Of a DNA stretch of 36,153 bases, positions 1-7,667 are shown one piece after another. The translations under genes and the position numbers were made by a program. Below the pieces are notes generated by a model. The model was given only the letters and a program-made list of their open reading frames with translations. It did not search any database and had not been told where the DNA came from. The stretch is from Acidimicrobiales bacterium (GTDB taxonomy: Bacteria > Actinomycetota > Acidimicrobiia > Acidimicrobiales > Ilumatobacteraceae), in contig CANIBN010000005.1 in NCBI GenBank assembly GCA_947465505.1, positions 1-36,153 of the forward strand, given 5' to 3'. The stretch's first letter is position 1, and every line of letters starts with the position of its first letter.

Positions 1-338
1 TCGATCTCCATGAGGCGCTCGGCGCCGAGGATGAAGGGCACCTCGTTCGCGAAACTGCCGAGCCAGTCGATGCGGTTGATGAGCGCCGTGACCTGTGGGA
101 AGGAGCGCACCTCGGTGAGCTTCTCGTACCCGCGGTGCATGTAGCCCGCTGACGGCTCAGCCCACACCACCTGCTCACCGTCGAGGCGAGCGATGATGCG
201 GAGTGTTCCGTGCGTTGCCGGGTGCTGCGGGCCGATGTTGAGGGTCATGCCCTCGGTCTCGAGTTCCACGTTCACCCGTGCATCAGCGGCCTGTGCCGCG
301 ATGTACGACAACTGACGACGTTCGTCGATCATGGTCAT
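1..338 (-). CDS. nuoD: NADH-quinone oxidoreductase subunit D, N-terminal part (cut by window edge)
   Basis: This is the first ~112 residues of the 49-kDa-type subunit of respiratory complex I, a peripheral-arm protein that helps form the quinone site. The readable part contains the family signature MTLNIGPQHPATHGTLRI followed by GYMHRGYEKL, both typical of NuoD near its N-terminus. I place the start at the ATG at 338, because a GGAGG lies 11 bases upstream inside the end of nuoC; a GTG at 350 in the same frame is possible but would sit directly on that GGAGG. It starts four bases after the nuoC stop, so the two are probably translationally coupled. The gene continues beyond base 1. Confidence 0.93.
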   Translation of the reverse strand, partial: MTMIDERRQLSYIAAQAADARVNVELETEGMTLNIGPQHPATHGTLRIIARLDGEQVVWAEPSAGYMHRGYEKLTEVRSFPQVTALINRIDWLGSFANEVPFILGAERLMEI

Positions 339-342
339 GGCG

Positions 343-1002
343 TCACTCACCTCCCTCTTCGTCGTCGCCGCCACCAGGCATCGGCTCTACGTCGGCGATG
401 CCGGGCCACGGCTTCACCAGTCGAGCCAACAGCGGGAAGTCCTTGCGCAGGGGGAACCCCTCGAACTCGGTCGGCAGGTACATGTGGCGCAGGTCGGGGT
501 GACCGGCGAAGTTGATGCCGAACATCTCCCACGCCTCACGCTCGTGCCAGTTGGCGCCTGCGTAGGCAGTGACCCACGACTCGACAGTCATCGACTCGGG
601 GACATCGGCCTTGATGTTGATGCCGACGTGCGCGGTGCTCGACACGACCCGGGCAAGCAATTGAAAGCGAGTCTCGCCGCCGGCATAACCCTGACGGATG
701 GTGTCGTCACGCTCGGGTGCCTCGGCGGTGGGATCTTCCTCGCCTCGGCCGAACGGCGAGGGCATCCAGTCGATGGCCGACAGGTAGCAGAAGTAGTCCA
801 TCCCCAACTGGTCACGCAGTGCGATGCCGGTGGCTCGCCATGCATCAGTGCGCACGCGCACCCACACATCGGCACCCGGCACTAGGTGGGAATCGAGCAG
901 TGCATCTCCGATCGCGCTGCGCAGGCGGTCGATGAGACCTTCGCGCAGGTGATCGGAGGCCAGTGCGGCGGGTGCGTCACCGGTTGACGACAATCGGCTC
1001 AC
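343..1002 (-). CDS. nuoC: NADH-quinone oxidoreductase subunit C
   Basis: The 219-residue protein is the 30-kDa-type subunit of complex I, in the peripheral arm next to NuoD. The family signature is clear in the C-terminal half: [20 protein letters not shown], then [10 protein letters not shown]. The last ~20 residues are Pro/Gly/Glu-rich and variable, as is common. The GTG at 1002 overlaps the end of nuoB by 26 bases. A TTG at 993 in the same frame has a better spaced AAGGGG eight bases upstream, so the true start may be three residues later. NuoC and NuoD are separate here rather than fused as in enterobacteria. Confidence 0.93.
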   Translation of the reverse strand: MSRLSSTGDAPAALASDHLREGLIDRLRSAIGDALLDSHLVPGADVWVRVRTDAWRATGIALRDQLGMDYFCYLSAIDWMPSPFGRGEEDPTAEAPERDDTIRQGYAGGETRFQLLARVVSSTAHVGINIKADVPESMTVESWVTAYAGANWHEREAWEMFGINFAGHPDLRHMYLPTEFEGFPLRKDFPLLARLVKPWPGIADVEPMPGGGDDEEGGE

Positions 1003-1516
1003 CCCTTGATTCGCTCGTCATCGGCTTGGTTCCTTCGCCCCGCCAGCGTGCGCCCATGTCCTCGTTCTTGATGCGCTGCTGCAGGAGCACCACACCCTCG
1101 AGCAGGGCCTCGGGCCGGGGCGGGCAACCGGGGACATACACGTCCACGGGGATGATCTGGTCGACACCCTTGGTGACCGAGTAGCTATCCCAGTACGGGC
1201 CGCCGCAGTTTGCGCACGATCCCATGGAGATCACGTACTTCGGCTCGGGCATCTGCTCGTAGAGACGCTTGATGGCCGGAGCCATCTTGTCGGTAACGGT
1301 GCCGGAGATGACCACGAGGTCGGCCTGACGGGGGCTCGCGGGAAGCGGGATGACGCCAAGGCGCATCACGTCGTAGCGCGGTGAGCCAAAGGCAGCGCCC
1401 ATCTCGATGGCGCAGCAGGCGAGACCCCACTGGTACACCCACACCGAGTACGAACGACCCAGGTTGAACAGAGAGGTAAGCGGCTTGGGGAGCCGGCCCT
1501 TGTCGACGATGCCCAT
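977..1516 (-). CDS. nuoB: NADH-quinone oxidoreductase subunit B
   Basis: The 179-residue protein is the PSST-type subunit of complex I that carries the terminal [4Fe-4S] cluster N2, which passes electrons to quinone. The four cluster ligands are all visible: Cys34 and Cys35 in GLACCAIEM, Cys101 in MGSCANCGG and Cys131 in VPGCPPRPE. Length is normal for the family. The open frame extends further upstream, but the ATG at 1516 is chosen because it is preceded by GAGGA at seven bases and because the protein then begins in the usual MGIVDKG style. It follows nuoA by ten bases. Confidence 0.95.
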   Translation of the reverse strand: MGIVDKGRLPKPLTSLFNLGRSYSVWVYQWGLACCAIEMGAAFGSPRYDVMRLGVIPLPASPRQADLVVISGTVTDKMAPAIKRLYEQMPEPKYVISMGSCANCGGPYWDSYSVTKGVDQIIPVDVYVPGCPPRPEALLEGVVLLQQRIKNEDMGARWRGEGTKPMTSESRGEPIVVNR

Positions 1517-1526
1517 GGCTAGTTCC

Positions 1527-1904
1527 TCACACCCACCGCAGAACGCCCTTGCGCCAGGCGTACACCAGGCCAAGGAGGAGAACGAACACGAACACCGCCA
1601 TCTCCGTGAGACCGAAGCCGGCGTAACGCTCAAGCTGGGTTGCCCACGGGAAGATGAACACGGCCTCGACGTCGAACATGACGAAGAGAAGCGCAAAGAT
1701 GTAGTAGCGGATCTGGCTCTGCGACCAGCCGTCGCCGACAGGGTCCACACCGCTTTCGTACGGAATGGATTTTTCGACAGTTGGGCGCTTGGGACGGAGC
1801 AGGGCGCTCAATCCCAGCAACAGCCCGGCCAACAACAGGCCAAGCGTTCCGAAGATGGCAACCGTGAGCCACCCGCGCAGGAAGCTCGAGAAGTCTGTGG
1901 GCAT
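1527..1904 (-). CDS. nuoA: NADH-quinone oxidoreductase subunit A
   Basis: This 125-residue membrane subunit of complex I has three hydrophobic segments (about residues 10-35, 66-84 and 98-118) and the family signature [11 protein letters not shown] followed by [18 protein letters not shown]. It opens the nuoA-B-C-D run, which is the usual gene order. The ATG at 1904 gives the normal length; an upstream start at 1943 would add 13 residues with no family support. No convincing ribosome-binding site precedes 1904. The 70 bases between this gene and the permease hold no clear terminator, so the nuo operon promoter is either here or further upstream. Confidence 0.94.
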   Translation of the reverse strand: MPTDFSSFLRGWLTVAIFGTLGLLLAGLLLGLSALLRPKRPTVEKSIPYESGVDPVGDGWSQSQIRYYIFALLFVMFDVEAVFIFPWATQLERYAGFGLTEMAVFVFVLLLGLVYAWRKGVLRWV

Positions 1905-1974
1905 CGGATGCGACGCTACTACGGCGGCACTTTCCGACAGCAAACCCTCGCGTTCGCGGCTGGTCGGGACGGGC

Positions 1975-3606
1975 TCAGGCGCCGTCGCCGAGTTGCTCCT
2001 CGAGGGCGGCGAGTTCTTCCTCGGTGCCCTGAGGACGCGGCCCGACGAACCATTTCCGGCCGGACAGCGTCCAGTACAGCCCGAACCCGAGGGCTGCGAG
2101 AAGGAGGATCGGACCGGTGAAGTTCACGTTGTTCTGGTGGTAGGTCACCACCTCGCCGGCGGTGCCCGCTCCCACCACGGTGGACCCGAACGGTGGCCAG
2201 AACGGCCGGAACACCGGCCCGACGAAGAGAACCGTGATCACCGCAATCCAGCCAAGCGCCGTCCAGCCAACGAGCCGATGGCGCCCCTTCAGGTGCCAAG
2301 GTCCCACCTGGAAGTCCGCAGTGCGAAGCCGCAGGTAGATGGGGATGGCGTACGAGAGGTACAGGCCGATCACGCAGATCCCGGTGAGGGCGAAGAAGGC
2401 CGTGGAGACGCCGCCTTTTTGGTAGATCGACACCAGGCCAACGGCAAGCGCCAGCCCGACAGCCAGCCAGATCGAATTCGTTGGGGTCCGCGTCCGACGG
2501 TTGATGCGGTGCCACAGACGGGAGCCAGGCAGGGCGCCGTCCCGGCTGAAGGCGTAGATCATCCGGCTGTTCGCCGTCACACAGGCCAAACCGCAGAAGA
2601 ACTGGCCGACGATTGCCACGAGGATCACGAATTTGGCCATTCCGGTGCCGAGGGCGCTCGAGAACAGCCGAGGAGCAGCGTTCACGAGGAAGGCGTCACC
2701 CGGGCCACCAAACGCGATGGTGCTGTACGCCGAATCGCCCTTGGGGAGGGTCTTGTTCATGGCGAGGCAAAGCACCAGGGCAGCGACGGCGGAGACGTAG
2801 ATGGACCGGACAATCGCAGTCGGCGCTGCCCGGGCGGCGCCGACGGTCTCCTCGCTGACGTGGGCTGATGCGTCAAACCCCGTGATCGTGAACTGGGCGA
2901 GGAGTAAACCAATTCCGAACATGTAGACCACAACGAACCCCTTGCCACTCCAGCCAGCAAGGACGCCCTGTTGACCGTCGAGGACGTGCGCCCAGCCCCG
3001 CTGTTCCCCCCGGCTCGAGAGGGTGAGCGCCAGCACTAGGGCGGCCACGCCGGCTAGGTGCCACCACACGCTGACATCGCCGAGGACCTTGACGAGGCGA
3101 ACGCCGAACGCATTCAGCAGGCCGTGCAAGAGCAAAAGGCCTGCGTAGAGGCCAAAAACGGTCCAGGCGGTCAGGCGGAATCCTGGGCTGTGGAGACGGA
3201 TGAAGTACCCGATGAAGATGGCGAGGCCATAGTCGACGCTCGCCGTGGTCCCCACCTGGCCGACGAGATTGAACCAGCCGGTAAACCATGCCCAACGCGG
3301 GCCGTTGCGGCGCGCCAACTTGGCTGACCAGTAGTACAGGCCGCCTGCGGTGGGGTAGGCCGAACAGATCTCGCCCATGGCCATCCCGACCAGCATCGAG
3401 AAGAAACCCACGATGACCCAGCCGAGGGCAATGACCCGGGGCCCTCCGGTGACGAGCCCCAGCCAGTAAGAGAGCAGGGCGCCGGACAGCACCGAGATGA
3501 TCGAGAAACTGATAGCGAAATTGCTGAAACCGCCGAGACCCCGTCGGAGTTCCTGGGCATAACCGAGACGGTGGAGCGTCGCCCGGTCCTCGTCGATGCC
3601 GCTCAA
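1975..3606 (-). CDS. APC-superfamily amino acid/GABA-type permease
   Basis: This 543-residue integral membrane protein has about 12 hydrophobic segments. It opens with the ELRRGLGGFSNFAISFS motif and continues with GEICSAYPTAGGLYYW, the signature of the fungal/bacterial GABA-choline-amino acid branch of the APC superfamily (UGA4/BAT1-like). A further family landmark is TGFDASAHVSEET near the middle. It should exchange or import an amino acid, amine or related compound across the cytoplasmic membrane; the substrate cannot be read from the sequence. The start is a TTG at 3606 with a G-rich Shine-Dalgarno-like stretch five bases upstream. It lies 26 bases after an amidotransferase gene on the same strand, suggesting one transcript. 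Confidence 0.88.
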   Translation of the reverse strand: MSGIDEDRATLHRLGYAQELRRGLGGFSNFAISFSIISVLSGALLSYWLGLVTGGPRVIALGWVIVGFFSMLVGMAMGEICSAYPTAGGLYYWSAKLARRNGPRWAWFTGWFNLVGQVGTTASVDYGLAIFIGYFIRLHSPGFRLTAWTVFGLYAGLLLLHGLLNAFGVRLVKVLGDVSVWWHLAGVAALVLALTLSSRGEQRGWAHVLDGQQGVLAGWSGKGFVVVYMFGIGLLLAQFTITGFDASAHVSEETVGAARAAPTAIVRSIYVSAVAALVLCLAMNKTLPKGDSAYSTIAFGGPGDAFLVNAAPRLFSSALGTGMAKFVILVAIVGQFFCGLACVTANSRMIYAFSRDGALPGSRLWHRINRRTRTPTNSIWLAVGLALAVGLVSIYQKGGVSTAFFALTGICVIGLYLSYAIPIYLRLRTADFQVGPWHLKGRHRLVGWTALGWIAVITVLFVGPVFRPFWPPFGSTVVGAGTAGEVVTYHQNNVNFTGPILLLAALGFGLYWTLSGRKWFVGPRPQGTEEELAALEEQLGDGA

Positions 3607-3632
3607 GGTTCCCCCCAGGTCCGCACGCCGGC

Positions 3633-4298
3633 TCAGCCGACCTCGCCGAGGAACCAGTCCACGAGGCGCCCGCAGGCCAGACGTGAACGCCCTACCTCGC
3701 CCCGGGTTCGCTGTCGCAGTTCGTCCGGGACGATGCCCAGGCGTTCGAGTTCATCGGCACCCCCCGTGCTCCACCGGGTGACGATCGACTCGTTTACCTC
3801 CGGGTGGAACTGCAGCCCAACCGTACGGCCCATACGAAATGCCTGCTCAGCGCGGTCGCTGCGGCCGAGTCGGACGGCGTCCGGGGGGACGACAAACCGA
3901 TCGGAATGCCACTGGAACCACGGTCCGTCGCCGGCCAGTGCAGGAAGCGCGGAGTCCACGTTCCACCAACCAACCTCCGGTTCGGGAGCACGCGCCACCG
4001 AACCCCCGAGGGTGTGGGCCAGCATCTGGGCCCCGAAACAGATCCCGAGGATAGGGACGCCTCGGTCGTGGGCGGCCTGCAGCAGCGCCGACTCCGACGT
4101 GACCCACTGCTGGACGTGCTCCCAGTAGACCGACCAGTCCGACCCGAGCGACACCACCAAGTCCACACCGTCGAGGGTCGGCCAGTCACCCGGCCGTTCG
4201 CGGTGGCACTCCGCAAAGGCGTAGCCCGCATTGCGGAGATGCTCCCCGACATAGCCCGGGTCGGCGTCGTATCCATTGGCCACCAGAAGGGCGCGCAC
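3633..4298 (-). CDS. Class I glutamine amidotransferase-like protein
   Basis: This 221-residue protein is a free-standing triad (class I) amidotransferase domain of the GMP-synthase-like type. The nucleophile elbow is GICFGAQ with Cys87, and the other catalytic residues are His165 and Glu167 in LQFHPEV, so it should be active. Such proteins hydrolyse the amide of glutamine or of a gamma-glutamyl compound; the acceptor or substrate is unknown. It is the first gene of a likely operon with the amino-acid permease 26 bases downstream, which fits uptake and deamidation of a gamma-glutamyl or amine compound (inference). The GTG at 4298 follows a TAACGT box by six bases, so its mRNA is probably leaderless. 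Confidence 0.85.
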   Translation of the reverse strand: MRALLVANGYDADPGYVGEHLRNAGYAFAECHRERPGDWPTLDGVDLVVSLGSDWSVYWEHVQQWVTSESALLQAAHDRGVPILGICFGAQMLAHTLGGSVARAPEPEVGWWNVDSALPALAGDGPWFQWHSDRFVVPPDAVRLGRSDRAEQAFRMGRTVGLQFHPEVNESIVTRWSTGGADELERLGIVPDELRQRTRGEVGRSRLACGRLVDWFLGEVG

Positions 4299-4303
4299 GT
4301 CGG

Positions 4304-4310
4304 TACGTTA
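4304..4310. promoter_or_regulatory. Overlapping divergent -10 boxes of the amidotransferase and ilvA genes
   Basis: The only 20 bases between two divergent start codons contain TACGTTA. Read on the minus strand it gives TAACGT six bases before the GTG of the amidotransferase. Read on the plus strand it gives TACGTT nine bases before the ATG of ilvA. Both fit the TANNNT -10 consensus, and the minus-strand spacing fits a leaderless start. The boxes share five bases, so the two promoters would compete. The plus-strand spacing is a little long, so that assignment is less sure. Confidence 0.5.
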
Positions 4311-4318
4311 GGCGTTGC

Positions 4319-5554
4319 ATGGCGTCCTCACCTGCCCCCGATGATGCGCTGATCCAGCAGGCCCGTGCCGCAGGTAGGGGCGTGGTGAAGCACACCCCGG
4401 TTACGTCGTCGGCAGCAATCAGCGAGGCGTGCGCAGGATCAGTGGTGCTGAAGGCGGAGAACCTCCAACGCACAGGGTCGTTCAAGATCCGCGGCGCCAT
4501 GGCCAAGGTGTCATCGCTCGGGGACGCAGCTGCCCGAGGTGTGACGGCCGGTAGCGCCGGAAACCACGCCCAAGCGCTCGCGTTTGCGGCGCGCCACCAC
4601 GGTGTCCCCTGCCAGATCTTCGTGCCCGCCGGTGCGCCGATCTCCAAGACCGAGGCCTGCCGCGCCTACGGCGCCGAGGTAATCGAGGGCGGTGACTCGC
4701 TGTCCGAGGCAGTTGCTGCAGCGAAGGCTCGTGCTGCCGAATCCGGCATGACGTTCTGCCACCCGTACGACGATCCGGTCACCGTTGCCGGGCAGGCGAC
4801 GCTCGGCCTCGAACTGCTCGCAGACCTCCCCGAGTTGCGCCGGGTGATCGTTCCGCTCGGCGGTGGCGGCCTCGCGGCCGGAATCGCAATTGCGGTGAAG
4901 CGGGCACGGCCTGACGTGAAGGTGATCGGCGTGCAGACCGACGTGTGCGCACCGTACGCAAATCAGCCAGCACCCGAAGGAGCAGTACTCACGCTCGCCG
5001 ATGGCATCGCCGTGAAACTGCCAGGTGACATCACCCGTCCACTCATCGAGGCATTCCTCGACGATGTGGTCACCGTGAGCGAGGACGCCATCGCCGACGC
5101 AATGGTGCTGCTCATGGAACGCTCGAAACTGTTCGTCGAAGGCGCTGGCGCAGTGGGCGTTGCTGCGCTGATGAGCGAGCGCGTCGCGCCGGCCCGCTCG
5201 GGCACGACCTGCGTGGTGCTCTCGGGCGGCAACGTCGACCTCGGAGTGGTGCCCGGCCTCATCCGACGTCACGAGACGCGTGCAGGACGTCGCATGATCC
5301 TGTTCGTCCGGATCAGCGATCGTCCCGGTGGTCTGGCCAATTTGCTCACGATCCTTGCCCGCGCCGGTGCGAACATCATCGAGGTGGAACACGTGCGCGA
5401 AGGCATCGATCTCCACGTGCGCGAGACCGGCGTGCAGGTTGCCCTCGAGGTGCGCAATCCGCAGCACGCCGAGTCGGTGGTGGAGGCTGCTGAGGCCGGC
5501 GGCTACGAGGTCACCGAACTCCACGCCTCTCGGTGGACGGGTCTCAACACCTAA
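4319..5554 (+). CDS. ilvA: Threonine ammonia-lyase (threonine dehydratase) with C-terminal ACT domain
   Basis: This PLP enzyme of 411 residues converts threonine to 2-oxobutyrate, the entry to isoleucine synthesis; related enzymes also act on serine. The PLP lysine is Lys56 in GSFKIRGA, and the phosphate-binding glycine loop GGGGLAAG is at 181-188. Residues ~335-402 form a single ACT domain (RMILFVRISDRPGGLANLL), the layout of the ~400-residue single-ACT class rather than the 500-residue enterobacterial IlvA with two regulatory domains. The ACT domain implies amino-acid feedback control, probably by isoleucine or valine. The ATG at 4319 is close to an upstream -10-like box. A catabolic role (TdcB-type) cannot be excluded. 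Confidence 0.9.
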   Translation: MASSPAPDDALIQQARAAGRGVVKHTPVTSSAAISEACAGSVVLKAENLQRTGSFKIRGAMAKVSSLGDAAARGVTAGSAGNHAQALAFAARHHGVPCQIFVPAGAPISKTEACRAYGAEVIEGGDSLSEAVAAAKARAAESGMTFCHPYDDPVTVAGQATLGLELLADLPELRRVIVPLGGGGLAAGIAIAVKRARPDVKVIGVQTDVCAPYANQPAPEGAVLTLADGIAVKLPGDITRPLIEAFLDDVVTVSEDAIADAMVLLMERSKLFVEGAGAVGVAALMSERVAPARSGTTCVVLSGGNVDLGVVPGLIRRHETRAGRRMILFVRISDRPGGLANLLTILARAGANIIEVEHVREGIDLHVRETGVQVALEVRNPQHAESVVEAAEAGGYEVTELHASRWTGLNT

Positions 5555-5605
5555 CCGATTCCTCGGGCAGCGTTTCCCAGTCGGACGACGCCAACCGAGA
5601 CTGAC

Positions 5606-5611
5606 TAGGGT
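5606..5611 (+). promoter_or_regulatory. Predicted -10 box of the ECF sigma factor gene
   Basis: TAGGGT ends eight bases before the GTG start of the sigma gene. This fits the TANNNT-N6-8-start pattern seen before many genes in this window and predicts a leaderless or nearly leaderless mRNA. No good -35 element is visible. Confidence 0.45.
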
Positions 5612-5619
5612 GATCCGCT

Positions 5620-6213
5620 GTGGCAGATCGGACAACGTTCGCGGATCAGGCGATGCAGTACGCCCCGCAGTTGTACGCGGCCGCACTTCGGCTCACCCGA
5701 AACCCGTCCGACGCCGAGGACCTCGTTCAGGAGACGTTCCTGAAGGCGTACCGCGGCTTCGGTGGGTTCGAGGAGGGGTCGAACCTGCGCGCATGGCTCT
5801 ACCGGATCCTCACGAACAACTACATCAACACCTACCGCAGCAAGCAGAGGCGCCCCGACGAGACCGACCTCGCCGACGTGGAGGACCTCTACCTGTACCG
5901 CCGCCTGGACAACCTCGAACAGGCCATGGCCAGCCGGAGCGCCGAGGACCAGTTGCTCGACCTGTTCACCGATGACGAGGTGAAGGCGGCGCTCGAGGAG
6001 CTCCCGGACAACTTCCGATTGCCGGTGCTGCTCGCCGATGTGGAGGGTTTTTCCTACAAGGAAATGGCCGACATGCTGGGACTTCCCATCGGAACCGTGA
6101 TGTCGCGCCTCCACCGGGGAAGAAAAGCGATGCACAAGCGGTTGTACGAATTTGCCATGGAACGTGGCCTCGTCGAGCGAGGCACACCCACAACGGCAGA
6201 TACCCCCTCGTGA
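5620..6213 (+). CDS. ECF RNA polymerase sigma factor, SigR/SigH type
   Basis: This 197-residue group 4 sigma factor directs RNA polymerase to stress promoters. Region 2 lies at about residues 8-80 (core-binding [19 protein letters not shown], then [19 protein letters not shown]) and region 4 at about 120-180 ([20 protein letters not shown], then [12 protein letters not shown]). The region 2 wording closely resembles actinobacterial SigR/SigH, the thiol-oxidative stress regulators. The gene 30 bases downstream encodes a zinc anti-sigma factor of the matching RsrA type, which supports this reading. The GTG start at 5620 follows a TAGGGT box by eight bases. Confidence 0.88.
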   Translation: MADRTTFADQAMQYAPQLYAAALRLTRNPSDAEDLVQETFLKAYRGFGGFEEGSNLRAWLYRILTNNYINTYRSKQRRPDETDLADVEDLYLYRRLDNLEQAMASRSAEDQLLDLFTDDEVKAALEELPDNFRLPVLLADVEGFSYKEMADMLGLPIGTVMSRLHRGRKAMHKRLYEFAMERGLVERGTPTTADTPS

Positions 6214-6243
6214 TCACCCTGACCACCCGCCCGGAGCCCTCGA

Positions 6244-6525
6244 ATGGCTGACTGCAACGAGACCCTGCGCGAGCTGCAGACTTATCTCGACGGCGAACTG
6301 CCGGACGACATGAAGTACGTCATCGACGACCATCTGCTCGAGTGCACCGACTGCATGCAGGCCTTTGACTTCCATGCGGAGCTGAAACTGGTCATCGCCA
6401 CGAAGTGCAAGACCGATGCCATGCCGGCATCGCTCTTCGGACGGATCGAGGCCTGTTTCGGCATCGAAGCCGACGAGTTCGTCGTTGACGGCCTCGACAG
6501 CGTCGATCCCGACCTCCCTGCGTAG
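6244..6525 (+). CDS. Zinc-binding anti-sigma factor, RsrA-like
   Basis: This 93-residue protein carries the ZAS-type motif H-x3-C-x2-C (His30, Cys34, Cys37) together with further cysteines at positions 4, 55 and 71. In RsrA-type proteins such cysteines form disulfides under oxidative stress, lose zinc and release the sigma factor. It has no membrane segment, so it is a cytoplasmic redox sensor. It directly follows the SigR-like gene, and the pair is the expected sigma/anti-sigma operon. The acidic C-terminal ~25 residues are not part of the conserved domain. Confidence 0.82.
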   Translation: MADCNETLRELQTYLDGELPDDMKYVIDDHLLECTDCMQAFDFHAELKLVIATKCKTDAMPASLFGRIEACFGIEADEFVVDGLDSVDPDLPA

Positions 6526-6574
6526 CGGTTGGCCCTCTCCCGACGGAATTGCGCCGGGACCCCCGTCCACTGGC

Positions 6575-6580
6575 TACGCT
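6575..6580 (+). promoter_or_regulatory. Predicted -10 box of the 46-residue membrane protein gene
   Basis: TACGCT is followed by six bases and then the ATG at 6587, an excellent fit to a leaderless promoter. It also helps validate the short reading frame behind it. Confidence 0.55.
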
Positions 6581-6586
6581 GGAAGC

Positions 6587-6727
6587 ATGCTTGCGGCCGA
6601 AATCTGGCATTGGTGGCTTGGACTCATCCTCGTGGGAGCCGGCGCCTTGGCGATCCTCCAGGTGGTTGTTGGCTACCTGCGCAAGGTGGTTGCGCCGCAG
6701 TACCCGAAGCGCCGTCAGCGTTCCTGA
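6587..6727 (+). CDS. Small single-span membrane protein (46 aa), unknown function
   Basis: This short frame, MLAAEIWHWWLGLILVGAGA and onward, has one hydrophobic helix (about residues 9-30) and a basic C-terminal tail ending KRRQRS, giving an N-out/C-in topology by the positive-inside rule. I do not recognise a family. Support for it being a real gene comes from the TACGCT box exactly six bases upstream, its position in an otherwise unassigned 225-base gap, and a hydrophobic composition that is unlikely by chance. It lies between the anti-sigma gene and tilS, and tilS begins 24 bases after it. It may be co-transcribed with tilS. Confidence 0.6.
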   Translation: MLAAEIWHWWLGLILVGAGALAILQVVVGYLRKVVAPQYPKRRQRS

Positions 6728-6751
6728 CCGTGCCCGGCTCGCCGGTCTGTC

Positions 6752-7636
6752 ATGACTGAGCCTGCCGACCTTCTCCAACGCTGCACGTTTCCCCCTGCTC
6801 ACACCTCGGTCACCTGTGCCGTGTCCGGCGGCGCCGATTCGCTTGCGTTGCTCGTGCTCGCCACCCGTGCTGGCTGTGCAGTCACTGCGGTACACGTTGA
6901 CCACGGCGTTCGTGAGGGTTCCGAACGCGAGGCCGACGTTGTGGCAGCTGCTGCCGATCGCTTCGGTGCACGGTTCCGGGCCGAACGAGTGAGCGTGGCA
7001 CCCGGAGCAAACCTCGAGGCGCGATTGCGGGCCGCTCGATACGGCGTGCTCCCCGACGATGCCCTCACCGGCCACACCGCTGACGACCAGGCCGAGACCG
7101 TGCTGCTCAATCTGGTGCGCGGTGCCGGCAGCACCGGACTCGCAGGCATGCGCAGTGCGAACCACCCGTTGCTTGCACTCCGTCGCTTCGAGACGGTCGC
7201 GCTGTGCGCGTCACTGGGTCTCGAGCCCGTGGTCGATCCCTCGAACTCGTCCAGTGCCTACCGCCGCAATCGCGTACGACACGAATTGCTCCCGCTGGCC
7301 GATTCGATCGCCGAACGAGACGTAGCGACGCTCATTGCCCGCACAGCCTCGTTGCTGCGCGAGGACGATGACCTGCTGGAGACACTGTCGCTCGACATCG
7401 ACCCCACCGATGCACGCGCCGTGAGCGGCGCACCGCGGCCGCTTGCCATGCGCGCGATCCGACGCTGGCTCGTCCCGCACCTGTGCGGCTACCCGCCCGA
7501 TCTGGACGCGGTCGAGCGTGTGCTCGATGTGGCGTGCGGACGGGCCACAGCCTGCGAAGTGAGCGGCGGTGTGACAATCCGACGTTCTGCGCAACAACTC
7601 GCCGTTCTCGCTACGCCACCGCGCACGGCGCGTTAG
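6752..7636 (+). CDS. tilS: tRNA(Ile)-lysidine synthase
   Basis: TilS attaches lysine to C34 of the minor tRNA-Ile so that it reads AUA codons. The PP-loop ATPase motif SGGADS is at residues 25-30, followed by VTAVHVDHGVREGS and TGHTADDQAETVLLNLVRG, all characteristic. At 294 residues it is a short actinobacterial form without the full C-terminal tRNA-binding domains of E. coli TilS. In many actinobacteria tilS is followed by hpt and ftsH; here the next gene is instead a phosphatase-fold protein. No clear Shine-Dalgarno precedes the ATG at 6752. Confidence 0.9.
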   Translation: MTEPADLLQRCTFPPAHTSVTCAVSGGADSLALLVLATRAGCAVTAVHVDHGVREGSEREADVVAAAADRFGARFRAERVSVAPGANLEARLRAARYGVLPDDALTGHTADDQAETVLLNLVRGAGSTGLAGMRSANHPLLALRRFETVALCASLGLEPVVDPSNSSSAYRRNRVRHELLPLADSIAERDVATLIARTASLLREDDDLLETLSLDIDPTDARAVSGAPRPLAMRAIRRWLVPHLCGYPPDLDAVERVLDVACGRATACEVSGGVTIRRSAQQLAVLATPPRTAR

Positions 7637-7639
7637 AGT
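7634..7639 (+). promoter_or_regulatory. Predicted -10 box overlapping the tilS stop codon
   Basis: TAGAGT overlaps the TAG stop of tilS and lies eight bases before a GTG at 7648. That GTG opens a six-codon frame (VTKGWW, stop at 7666-7668), whose stop overlaps the ATG of the next gene as TGATG. The transcript may therefore start with a mini-leader, or simply with a short 5' leader of about 20 bases. Confidence 0.4.
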
Positions 7640-7667
7640 TGCTCCTCGTGACGAAAGGCTGGTGGTG

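Noticed and set aside
1905-1974. A tRNA or small RNA gene in the gap before nuoA, and in other gaps
   Set aside because: No cloverleaf or conserved T-loop sequence was seen here or in the other intergenic regions, most of which are under 150 bases.
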